From positions 293,561 to 357,560 of the forward strand of contig OX442434.1 in the NCBI GenBank assembly GCA_949361645.1: a stretch of 64,000 bases of DNA, given 5' to 3'. This DNA comes from Spongilla lacustris (taxonomy: Eukaryota > Porifera > Demospongiae > Spongillida > Spongillidae). The notes under the pieces were generated by a model that did not search any database, was not told the DNA's origin, and saw only the letters and a program-made list of their open reading frames with translations. The position numbers and the translations under genes are program-made. This document shows positions 50,190 to 61,100 of the stretch, piece after piece. Numbering within the stretch: position 1 is the first letter of the stretch; each line of letters starts with the position of its first letter.

Positions 50190-53100
50190 ATGGGGGCTTA
50201 ATAATGGGGGGATCATGACCACCTATAACCACACACAGGTTAATTGCAAAAAAACCTTGCTTTTCACGTTTTAGCATCGAGGTCGTTGTATAGCCTGGGG
50301 ACAAGGCAGGCAGCCTTACCAAATGCCTCAACTGCTGGAGAGAGCCAAGCTCCACTGGAAGAGACACCAAGCGATTGTTGCTGAGGTCCAAGGAGTGCAG
50401 CTGAAGACTGCACAGCTCAGGTGGTACGGAGCAGAGAAAGTTACGACTGCAGTGAGTATGCAGTGAGTATGCAGCGAGTATGCGTGCGTTGTGTGTGTTT
50501 GAGTTGTGTGTGTTTGTGTAAATGAAAACCATGGTTACATGATTACATAACAGCAGCACAACAACATGGATTCCTGATGTACCATTCAACAACAATTCGA
50601 ATGGCCCATGCACGTAATCATCATGTTGTTTCAGTCCTGATACACATGTTTCAGTCCTGATACACACGTTTCAGTCCTGATACACACATTTCAGTCCTGA
50701 TACACATGTTTCAGTCCTGATACACACGTTTCAGTCCTGATACACACGTTTCAGTCCTGATACACACGTTTCAGTCCTGATACACACGTTTCAGTCCTGA
50801 TACACACGTTTCAGTCCTGATACACACGTTTTAGTCCTGATACACACGTTTCAGTCCTGATACACATGTTTCGGTCCTGATACACACATTGGCATGGTTC
50901 TGATAAGCACATGTTTAACACTGGTGTATTCCTTTAGTATGCTGCAACCAACAATAACAATTCACCATGTCACTGTGACAAGCTACTGTATAAGGGCCAA
51001 CAGTTTATCCTCAACACAGCTACTGTATAAGGGTCAACAGTTTATCCTCAACACAACTACTGTATAAGGGCCAACAGTTTATCCTCAACACAGCTACTGT
51101 ATAAGAGCCAACAGTTTATCCTCAACACAGCTACTATATAAGGGCCAACAGTTTATCCTCAACACAACTACTGTATAAGGGCCAACAGTTTATCCTCAAC
51201 ACAGCTACTGTATAAGGGCCAGCAGTTTATCCTCAACACAGCTACTGTATAAGGGTCAACAGTTTATCCTCAACACAGCTACTGTATAAGGGCCAACAGT
51301 TTATCCTCAACACAGCTACTGTATAAGAGCCAACAGTTTATCCTCAACACAGCTACTGTATAAGGGTCAACAGTTTATCCTCAACACAGCTACTATATAA
51401 GGGTCAACAGTTTATCCTCAACACAACTACTGTATAAGGGTCAACAGTTTATCCTCAACACAACTACTATATAAGGGCCAACAGTTTATCCTCAACACAG
51501 CTACTGTATAAGGGCCAACAGTTTATCCTCAACACAGCTACTGTATAAGGGCCAACAGTTTATCCTCAGCACAGCTACTGTATAAGGGTCAACAGTTCAT
51601 CCTCAGCACAGCTACTGTATAAGGGTCAACAGTTTATCCTCAACACAGCTACTGTATAAGGGCCAACAGTTTATCCTCAACACAGCTACTGTATAAGGGC
51701 CAACAGTTTATCCTCAGCACAGCTACTGTATAAGGGTCAACAGTTCATCCTCAGCACAGCTACTGTATAAGGGTCAACAGTTTATCCTCAACACAGCTAC
51801 TGTATAAGGGTCAACAGTTTATCCTCAACACAGCTACTATATAAGGGTCAACAGTTTATCCTCAACACAGCTACTATATAAGGGTCAACAGTTTATCCTC
51901 AACACAGCTACTGTATAAGGGCCAACAGTTTATCCTCAACACAGCTACTGTATAAGAGCCAACAGTTTATCCTCAACACAGCTACTGTATAAGGGCCAAC
52001 AGTTTATCCTCAACACAGCTACTGTATAAGGGCCAACAGTTTATCCTCAACACAGCTACTGTATAAGAGCCAACAGTTTATCCTCAACACAACTACTATA
52101 TAAGGGTCAACAGTTTATCCTCAACACAGCTAACAGTACTCGCTGACAAAGAGCAAGAGCAACTGGAAAGTGTGGTGGTTGGCATGCAATTTGAGTGGCT
52201 AGTTGCCCAGTCCATGAAACTGCACCAAAATGCGCGCTCGCACGCATGCACACGCACACACACACGCACACACACACACACACACACACACCATACCACA
52301 CCATACAATACCACACAACACCACACCATACAATACCACACCATACAATACCACACACACTAACCTGAGATTCAGTTCTTTCAGATTGGTAAGCAGACTG
52401 ATGTCTTCAGGGACATTTCTGAGGCAGTTGTGATAGAAATTCAATTTAGACAAAGAGGTAAATGACTGGCACAGCTCCTCTGGAAAACGATCAAACCGAT
52501 TCCGTGAAAAATCTGAAACAGGATAGAAGGGAAGAAGTATATCTAACAAGCTATACCAAACAGCCCAATGTAAACAGGCTACCTAACAGCCTAACATAAC
52601 AGGCTATCTAACAGCCTAACATAACAGGCTACCTAACAGCCTAACATAACAGGCTACCTAACAGCCTAACATAACACAGCCTAACATAACAGGCTATCTA
52701 ACAGCCTAACATAACACAGCCTAACATAACAGGCTATCTAACAGCCTAACATAACAGGCTATCTAACAGCCTAACATAACAGGCTATCTAACAGCCTAAC
52801 ATAACAGGCTACCTAACAGCCTAACATAACAGGCTATCTAACAGCCTAACATAACAGGCTACCTAACAGCCTAACATAACAGGCTACCTAACAGCCTAAC
52901 ATAACACAGCCTAACATAACAGGCTACCTAACAGCCTAACATAACACAGCCTAACATAACAGGCTATCTAACAGCCTAACATAACAGGCTACCTAACAGC
53001 CTAACATAACAGGCTACCTAACAGCCTAACATAACAGGCTACCTAACAGCCTAACATAACAGGCTACCTAACAGCCTAACATAACAGGCTACCTAACAGG

Positions 53101-54050
53101 CTAACATAACTATATCCTAAAATGAAATACCTTCAGCAGTTACTGTACCCATGTGATCTCATTAAAATGTTTCACTGCTTACAGAGGGCAATCATGATAT
53201 GCAACCATAACAACATGAGTTACGATGGTGATACAGGGTAGTGGTTATGATGGTGATACAGGGTAGTGGTTACGATGGTGATACAGGGTAGTGGTTAAGA
53301 TGGTGATACAGGGTAGTGGTGATGGCGATATACGCTTGATGGCAGTGATACAGGGCATGTTAAGAGGCATCTTGTTACAGCAAAAGGTTGCTATCATCAA
53401 GTGAAGCTCAGATTATGGTACAGCAGAGATCTAGAGGCCCCCCCCCCCCCCCCCCCATGTTACAATAGCCCCCAGCCCCCTGTTACAATAGCCCCCAGCC
53501 CCCTGTTACAATAGCCCCCAGCTTCCTTGTTACAGCCCCCTGTTACCCAGCCCCCTGTTACAATGGCCCCCAGCCCCCGTTACAATGGCCCCCAGCCCCC
53601 CTGTTACAATGGCCCCCAGCCCCCCTGTTACAATGGCCCCCAGCCCCCCTGTTACAATGGTCCCCAGCCCCCCTGTTACAATGGCCCCCAGCCTCCCTGT
53701 TACAATGGCCCCCAGCCTCCCTGTTACAATGGCCCCCAGCCCCCCTGTTACAATGGTCCCCAGCCCCCCTGTTACATGGCCCCCAGCCCCCCTGTTACAA
53801 TGGCCCCCAGCCTCCCTGTTACAATGGCCCCCAGCCCCCCTGTTACAATGGTAGGCACACACCCTCATTCACTGGCCAGCTGAACTTTGTTCACACAACC
53901 ACCATCCCTCATGCAAAAACATGACATAACAGACACCAGGACACATGCACACACATGTACACACATATACACACACATATACACACACATACACACACAT
54001 ATACACACACAAACACACAAACACACAAACACACACACACACACACACAC

Positions 54051-54109
<59 letters not shown>

Positions 54110-54608
54110 GTCACTTTCCCCTCCTTCTCCAAGCCTATGGATATGGAAGGGACCATGGCTGAACTTTTGGTCCTTAAAACCTTAGATATGAAGTTAATCA
54201 CACAGCAGTATGCTTCAGTGGACGCTTCAGTGGTGACAGTGAACTAGACACGTAGCCTCTTGTCATAATGACATGCACAAAGGGACGCATGCATTGTCAC
54301 ACATGCCAGTACAAGCATAAACACACTTGCATTCATCAACACAGATGCACTGGTAACAGATACAATGTAAAAACACAGTATGCTAATACACAGCAACACA
54401 CACGCACACACACACACATTCATGTTCATACACACAAACAACCTAGCTCTCTCTCACACAACCTAGCTCTCACACAACCTAGCTCTCTCTCACACAACCT
54501 AGCTCTCTCTCACACAACCTAGCTATCACACACAACCTAGCTCTCACACACAACCTAGCTCTCACACACAACCTAGCTCTCACACACAACCTAGCTCTCT
54601 CACATACA

Positions 54609-54676
<68 letters not shown>

Positions 54677-54911
54677 CACATCACACTGATTAACTACACG
54701 ATAGTCAAAGAACGGCGGAAGTGTGACACACATCCTCCACGGTTACCATAATACACTGAGGCCCACCTGCTTCGAAAACGAATCCCACATCACACTGGTC
54801 GACTGGCACACCAGGAAACGCTCTGAGGTTCCTTCCAGCGAGCACCAGTATTCCAGTGTCGTCAGCATCCTCGAACTCTTTATCAATTGGCCTGGCATGC
54901 TGCGTCGTCAT
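43346..54911 (-). CDS. LRCH: LRCH protein: leucine-rich repeats plus C-terminal calponin-homology domain
   Basis: Family members are cytoskeleton- and membrane-associated scaffold proteins. Exons: 54911-54767, 52512-52365, 50446-50320, 49907-49665, (48210-48192 tentative), 46813-46715, 45878-45162, 44961-44789, 44398-44261, 43990-43910, 43438-43346. LRRs lie in exons 2-4 (for example DLSNNRLVSLP, DLHRNELKEL), ending with the LRCH-typical DNPLECPP. A long Ser/Thr/Pro/Ala-rich low-complexity linker is in 45878-45162. The CH domain covers the last four exons (QDLGEAFSDGVVLCELLNKL, then FILSCKKLQVPEE). The region between exon 4 and 46813 must supply a phase change; the 19-nt exon 48210-48192 does so exactly, but the conserved KG-x-HIFKYL segment expected after the LRRs was not found and may lie in the N gap. 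Which LRCH1-4 member cannot be said. Confidence 0.92.
43455..43678. repeat. GGTGGAGGGA(TGGTGGAGGGA) array
   Basis: G-rich tandem repeat of 10-11-bp units beginning about 15 bp upstream (minus strand) of the last LRCH exon, where it forms a C/T-rich tract near the acceptor. Confidence 0.92.
44460..44785. repeat. 24-bp minisatellite touching the LRCH donor at 44788
   Basis: About 13 copies containing CCTCCACTGTCACACCCACA. On the minus strand the first unit begins inside the donor, which reads GTTAGTGGAGGGTGTGG. Confidence 0.92.
45905..46612. repeat. 23-24-bp minisatellite
   Basis: About 30 copies of CATCACAGTACATCACCTGA plus CCC or TCCC; proximal copies have GTGCATC instead of GTACATC, so the array is ordered by variant. 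In an LRCH intron. Confidence 0.95.
46945..47215. repeat. 52-bp minisatellite
   Basis: About five copies, period 52, containing GAGATGAGCATGTGATTGTC and TTTGAGGTGAGCAC. In the LRCH intron upstream (minus strand) of exon 46813. Confidence 0.9.
48192..48210 (-). other. Candidate 19-nt microexon of the LRCH gene
   Basis: On the minus strand a good acceptor (pyrimidine tract then CAG) precedes 19 nt, followed by GTACAT. It enters in phase 0 and leaves in phase 1, exactly what is needed to connect exon 49907-49665 with exon 46813-46715. It encodes PPLDLS plus one base. Very short, so phase agreement may be chance; other exons could be hidden in the assembly gap. Confidence 0.35.
48308..48625. repeat. 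30-bp minisatellite
   Basis: About 11 copies containing GAGGTAATCACCATCCCTGT, with ACACGC in early and ACATGC in late copies. Confidence 0.95.
48801..49000. other. Assembly gap (200 N)
   Basis: Exactly 200 N bases, preceded by a CA dinucleotide run (48733-48800). The true length is unknown. It lies within an LRCH intron and may hide one or more small exons. Confidence 1.
49218..49678. repeat. 22-29-bp minisatellite continuous with the LRCH exon-4 donor
   Basis: About 17 copies. The exon 4 end and donor (minus strand GCATTG|GTAAGG) are repeated in most units as CTGCATTGGTAAGG; some early units lack one base and read TTGTTAGG. Confidence 0.93.
50635..50890. repeat. 20-bp minisatellite TTTCAGTCCTGATACACACG
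   Basis: About 13 copies, single-base variants only. LRCH intron 2. Confidence 0.95.
50970..52128. repeat. 37-bp minisatellite, about 31 copies
   Basis: Unit contains CTACTGTATAAGGGCCAACA and TTTATCCTCAACACAG. Variants (GGGCC, GGGTC, GAGCC; AACACA, AGCACA) recur in blocks, suggesting higher-order duplication. Fills over 1.1 kb of LRCH intron 2. Confidence 0.96.
52560..53108. repeat. 25-bp minisatellite with 15-bp short units
   Basis: Units of AACAGGCTACCTAACAGCCT plus AACAT, mixed with a shortened form lacking 10 bases. LRCH intron 1. Confidence 0.95.
53430..53855. repeat. C-run and 22-23-bp minisatellite
   Basis: A C-run at about 53429-53456 followed by about 17 units of CCCCCTGTTACAATGGCCCC type. 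Frames over it are spurious. Confidence 0.93.
53940..54110. repeat. CA microsatellite
   Basis: CA repeat with ACATATAC interruptions in LRCH intron 1. Confidence 0.97.
54440..54680. repeat. CACACAACCTAGCTCTCT repeat and CA run
   Basis: About nine 16-20-bp units with AACCTAGCTCTC, then a pure CA run, in LRCH intron 1. Confidence 0.93.
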
Positions 54912-55169
54912 CTTGAGTTCACGAATCGGCTATAACTATAGCACTTCGGCTTATAGTATTGCCTGTACTTACTAGGTACAGGAAGCAAAAATCGGTTAGC
55001 AGCTCTGCCAATGGACCTTTTCACCACTCAACCCGACTTCCGATTTCGCCCGTTTTCTCTACAAGGCTATGGATTAGGAAGACGGCCATTTTGTGCGGGG
55101 GCGAACAATTTTGTAACGCATGCGCATATAACGTTGCGCAAGCGTCGAACGCAGCCACCAAAACACGGA
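54912..55169. promoter_or_regulatory. Bidirectional region between LRCH and the coiled-coil gene
   Basis: Divergent start codons at 54911 (minus) and 55170 (plus; an in-frame ATG at 55011 would reduce the gap to 99 bp). The stretch is CG-rich and repeat-free, unlike the introns around it. A shared promoter is inferred from the layout; no core-promoter element was identified. Confidence 0.5.
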
Positions 55170-58100
55170 ATGAATGCGCCGAAGAAACCCCTTGTGCAAA
55201 TACGCGGAGGCAGCGAAAAAATGACTTCAAAGCTATCTTCGCCTCAACCAGCAGGCATTGATTTCCAGATGGGAGTAGCTCGGAGCGTAAGCTCGTGGAT
55301 GAGAATGACCAAAATGAATATGGAAGGCGGGAAAAGCGGGCCGGAATCTGAATATGCACGCGCGGAAAGAGAACAAACAAAACTCCAACTGCACAATATT
55401 ACAAAGCGTCTGTGTGAGGTAAATAAATCAGATTATTTTTTAATCAAATTATTGTTGGCGATTGCAGGTTATAGAAAACTTTGACGATGGTCGTTCTCGC
55501 GTCACAGAGGTAATGCTACCGGCAATCATTACTATTTGGTCTTACGCCTTTAATAGCAGGAACAACAAGAAGAACGCGACGCACAAATGCAGGCAGGTTT
55601 ATAAAACAGTGTCATTACTGGTTTTTACAAGTCTCGGCCTGCTAGGAGAGAGAGGATGTGGCGACTATGATATCAGATTATGGAAAAGTTTGCATGGAAC
55701 GAAAAACGGTTCTTGAGTCATTGGATGATGTGCGTGTACATAAGTTTTCAATGGCTCACGGATAATAATTCTTATCTATTGTCACTATAGTGGTTGAAGG
55801 AAGGACACATTGATGACTTGGATAATGTGGTTAGTGTTTATATTAAGAATTTTAAAAAGAAATGTATACACTTCGTTTTAGTGGGAAAAGTCTAAGAGAA
55901 TATCAAGTCCAGACGACTTTTTCATATTACGGTAATAACTCCACACTAGCCAGCGCAGCATAGCCACAAAGGGGGTGGGGTCTTTGTTCCTTAGGCAATC
56001 ATTGTTGGTGGGAAAATTGGCAGCTATACGGCTCAAGGGTGTGTACGCAGAGCTAGAAAAGGGCGCAAAGCAGGCCACGAACAATCTCAAAGTGTAAGAC
56101 CGGATATATATCCATTCGTTTCGTTCTTAATTGCTGCATGCACCCTTTACATAGGGAAAGACAAAAGCTGGAAGACGAAGTGCAAGCAACCAAAGAGGCG
56201 ATCGAAAATATAGTCGATAAAAAAGCAGCAGACAAGAAGGACAAAGTTACCGGTAGCAAAAGTAAGAAGCGTTGACTGTAATATTTTGAGCAATTGAGTA
56301 AAACAAAGGGATTATGGATATATCATAGATATTTACCTATACATCAGGCAGGTAGATTCGCTATCTAATGTAGGTCTATAATTTAATTTCGTAATCCCTT
56401 GTGTTCTTTCTTTTTACTCAATTGCAGACTACAAAATCCAATGTTTTTTTTTTATATCTTGTTTCACTCATTTTTATCTAACATGTATGGAGGGGCTAGC
56501 TACTCGTATACAGGTGTGTTGGGCACCCGTCTACTGTTTACTCTCTGAAGAGCGCTTCAGTGATTTCTGCCGTTTAGATGAAAATTATATAAGCACGTTT
56601 ATATGGTTTTAGCAGTAAGGCCAAGCAAACTTGATTATTAGTTTCTCGTCCCCGCCCGCATACTTTTTTCGAGCCCCGCACCAAACTTCATTATTTTATT
56701 ATTCATGATCATCACGTGACAATATAGACGTGTTTATTAATTTGACCGTTTCACGATTCAGGGCGCATATAGACATTCAAGTGGCGACAAGTCTGACGTT
56801 TCCTTCACTGTTTTCTAGAATTGTCGTCGCATTGTTCATTATTGACGATCGATAACGGTGGACTGGGGACCAGAAGAAGTACGTTCGCCAGTGTGACATT
56901 GCGTCATCCACAAGTACATTGAAGACTAGCGCATGCTAGCAATGTTATTAAAAGGGCTAACAAATAACCGCAACGGGGCGTAACTAAATTATTGTCACAT
57001 GCCTGCAATCCGCCACGTAAACCTACTTCTCCTGGTCCCCAGTCCATTGTTTACATGTCACGAAGTAGGTGTAGGTCTGGCTTGTCGATGAAGAACTGTC
57101 ACATGCGTTGTCATGCAATCATTTCAAAATAAGGTTCATATTGGCCTCGTTAAGCATTGTGGATGAGCAGCTCAACGTCGACGATGTTTGCGCAATATTT
57201 GATCAGCATGTTAAGTTCATTGTGTCACAAACCTTGGGAAGACGCTCAATCAGCCTCAGCTCAAATAATAATGAATAATGAATAATTACCGCCCGCCCGC
57301 GTCCTTTTTTGAAAATGGGCGGACGAGAAACTAATAATCAACCTTGCATGGCCCAATGATAATGTCATAATCATCGTATCGTTTCATAAATTCAAATTTC
57401 TGCCATTTATATATTTTATACACCATCTGGAGTCGAGGGTCAAAATAAAAGCAGTCATTGGAGAGGTGCTATTGTCGATTTATTAAGCAAAAGCAATGTT
57501 AAAATATATTAATACATTACCCCGGTCAACCAAATTTTAAAGCATCGAAGTGGCTAATTCAATTTTTTTTTAAACCATCACCGCTACACGTACGTAGGGA
57601 TAATGGTCTAGCGCACATAAAGTAATAAACACACCAGAGGAGGGCAGAGAGGATGTACTGCCTCATCCTCTGGCCTCTGCTCTCCACATTGGCAGGTGTG
57701 AGTGACATGGTGAAGGAGACTTGGAAGTACGCTGCAGCAGAAATTTGTGACATGTTGAACAGGGTGAAGGACCATGCTGGGGACACTAAGGCTCTGGAGA
57801 CCAAGATCAACAAAATGGTGGCCTCCATGAATCAACAGTCTGATGTCATTAATCAGCTGAACAAGAAGATACAGGAGTTGGAAGAGGTGCATAGTGGGAG
57901 GTGGAGCGTACAGTTATGGAGGGTGGGGTATGGTAATGTTAGAGATGGTGGGGGGGGGGGGGAATTATCAGATATGAGTTTATATTTCTGTTATTAATCT
58001 GAACTTCCAATTCCATGCATGTGTACTAGTTATATAAATTTAATTAGCATCTACTCTCTCATTTAGTGGTGCTTAGCTGTACTGATACTTATACCTTCCA

Positions 58101-61100
58101 TTGCTTTAATGCCCTAATGAAAACTAGCTCATTAGAGTGAGAGACCAAATGGCAGGCAATCTTTCAGATGACAACACGCAGCTGAAGGAAGGTATGGATG
58201 TGCTAAGGGGTGAAGTACTGAAGGCCAAAAAGCAAGCAGCCGTACTTCAAACCCAACTGGAGCAGACTGAGCAGGAGAAGGGTGCAGCTCTCAAGAAGGT
58301 TAATGAACTGAGCAGCAAAGAGAAAAACAAGAAGGTACAGGACAGGCTGTATGTACAGGCTGCGTGTACAGGCTGTGTGTACAGGCTGTGTGTACAGGCT
58401 GTGTGTACAGGCTGTGTGTACAGGCTGTGTGTACAGGCTGTGTGTACAGGCTGTGTGTACAGGCTGTGTGTACAGGCTGTGTGTACAGGCTGTGTGTACA
58501 GGCTGTGTGTACAGGCTGTGTGTACAGGCTGTGTGTACAGGCTGTGTGTACAGGCTGAAGTTCGATAGCAGGCTGTATTTGAATTGCACAGGTGAAAAAA
58601 GGTGAAACGTCAGAGTCAGTCAAAGATGAAGGGACTTCTGATTCAACATCTACTGAAACATTGAAGGCTCTTGTTTCTGACCTGACAAAGAAAAATACCA
58701 AGTTAGAGCAGGTAAAGGAGCTTTTTAAAATTGTACTGTGCTTGTCTTATCGTTCTCAACTCTCACACACCCTCACTTATTTTTCCCTTTACATTAGGAC
58801 AACTCAGCTATCAAAGCAACATGCACTACTCTGCAGAGCCAGTTAGAGGTACCAATTGGCAGCATGAGCTGTATCAAGTGTCTATAAACAGCTCATGGAG
58901 TCCAACTCTTACCAAATGCAGGTCACTGTCAAAAAACTAGAAGGAGAAAGAGACCAATTCAAAGCAGAGCTTGAACTCATAGCTCACTCTAGCCCTCCCC
59001 CAGCAGAATCTAGGTCCCCATCCAGTAATTCGAGAAGTAGTGGTATCAAAAGCAGAGCTTCTAATAACAGATCTAGAGGATCTTCAAGCTCCAGAAGGGG
59101 GCAATCTCATCCATCTCCACCCTTAGCTGCACAGGTGGAGAACACTGAAATAATTTCTGACGAGAAGGTACGCGCTCTAAGCAATATGTCTAGCAGCTGC
59201 ATTCTATAAGTAGTACTACCTACCATCCAAGACTATGGATTTTTATAATATCAAAACAACCCCATTATTTAAAGATTAGGGACCTTGTTGAAGAAATTCA
59301 AAAGCAAACGGCAGCCAAGGAGCATCTTGAAAAATTAGCCACTGATGTGGAGAACAAGCTGAAAGATGCCAAAGATGAGATACAGCACTTAGAGAACCTG
59401 GTGACCCACCTCCAGGAAGAACTTGATGTGGAAAGAGACAAGAACAAAAGTACCATGGAACATCAAGTTAATGACTTACAGCATAGCAATGGTGTGTGCC
59501 TCTCTTTCTCTTCTACACTGTACTCCTCCTCTTCCCTCCCTTTGCTCCTCACCTGTACTCCTCCTCTTCCCTCCCTTTGCTCCTCCCCTATACTCCTCCT
59601 CTTCCCTCCATTTGCTCCTCCCCTGTACACCTCTTCTCCTTTCCTCTCCCATTCCATTTTGCACAACTTCCTACCACTGGAAATAAATTTTTCCTATGAG
59701 TATTGAAGATTTCTTGTTATTAATGATTAGCAATGTATGCTGAAAGATCAAAGGAACACATTGAAGGGAAAACTCTGGAGATGGTTGCTGACCTTTTGAG
59801 AAAGCTGAATTCTGATGACTATCCATTTGAAATAGCAGATAGCAAGACTTTGAAGATGCTGCAGGAAGAAGCAATCAGAGTGAACAAAGTGATAGAGTCC
59901 TTCATGGCATACTCCACAGATGTTTTGAATGAAGAAGGCAAGTTGTAGTCTAAGAATAGACATGTATAACTGCCTGCCTTCACTATTACTGCTTGCTACA
60001 CCCAAACACATACAAAATTACAAACTACAATCCTTTGGCAGCTGTTGTGATGTCCAATGCAGTTGAGACACTGCTTAGCCAGCTGCCTCCTTCAGAGAGA
60101 GATGAAATCCTTAACAGAAGCCAAATCAATGGGTTAGAGGAGGAGAGCAAACTGGATTATGCTCCACCAGGCCACACCCACCAAGATCACACCCAGCCAG
60201 GCCACACCCAACAAAACCACATCCAGCCAGGCCACACCCAACAAAACCACATCCAGCCAGGCCACACCCAACAAAACCACACCCACCAAGATCACATCCA
60301 GCCAGGCCACACCCACCAAGATCACATCCAGCCAGGCCACACCCAACAAGACCACACCCAGCCAGGCCACTCAGCACCAGGTTACACCCAGTCAAGTGAA
60401 CCTGATCATCTTGTCATTGGCCCAGGCGTGGGGCTGCCTGAGCCTTTAGAGCAGTTAGGATCACCTGATCCTCCACAGCTATTCAAGTCACATGAGCCTT
60501 TACAGCTATTGGTTTTCCTACCAAAAGTGGATCAACAGGAGAGAGGGAGGGCACCAAGGCCAGACGATAACCCATTCAATGACTTCCTTTCCAGTATCCT
60601 TAGCAACAGGGTGAAGTCACCCCTTCACATTCAGGCCCCTCCCCTGCAGTCTGGTGCCCAGTCCACATCTGCTTTGGCAGACCTACCTGCAGGAGATAAA
60701 GTGTTGCTCCATGCCTTTGATGGCATTGTGGACAACCTGCTGGGTAAGAGCAAGGAGTTTGTGCAACAGCTTCAAGGTTTCCAACCTGCAGTAACCATGG
60801 TGAGCAAACATTACAGCAATTTCCAATCTCTTCATCCTGGCCTATATTTTGCATTTACAATTACACCCCCCCCCCCCCCCCCAACCCCACCCCCATTGAC
60901 TCCTATTAGGAGCAGCCAAGTACTCCAAGTACTCCAAGTGCTCCTTCTGTGCAGCCATATCAGCATAGTGAAACTAGTCGCTATCCCATGTTTATTTCAG
61001 CATTGGGATTCCCTGAGTCCAGTCAACAGTTAAAGAATTATGCAAACCAAGCTATGAAAGGTAAATTGAAATCCCTGAGTAGGATAAAAAGATAATTGAA

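Noticed and set aside
55011..55169. N-terminal extension of the coiled-coil protein from ATG 55011
   Set aside because: In frame and open, but within 100 bp of the LRCH start, without conserved-looking composition; kept as an alternative only.
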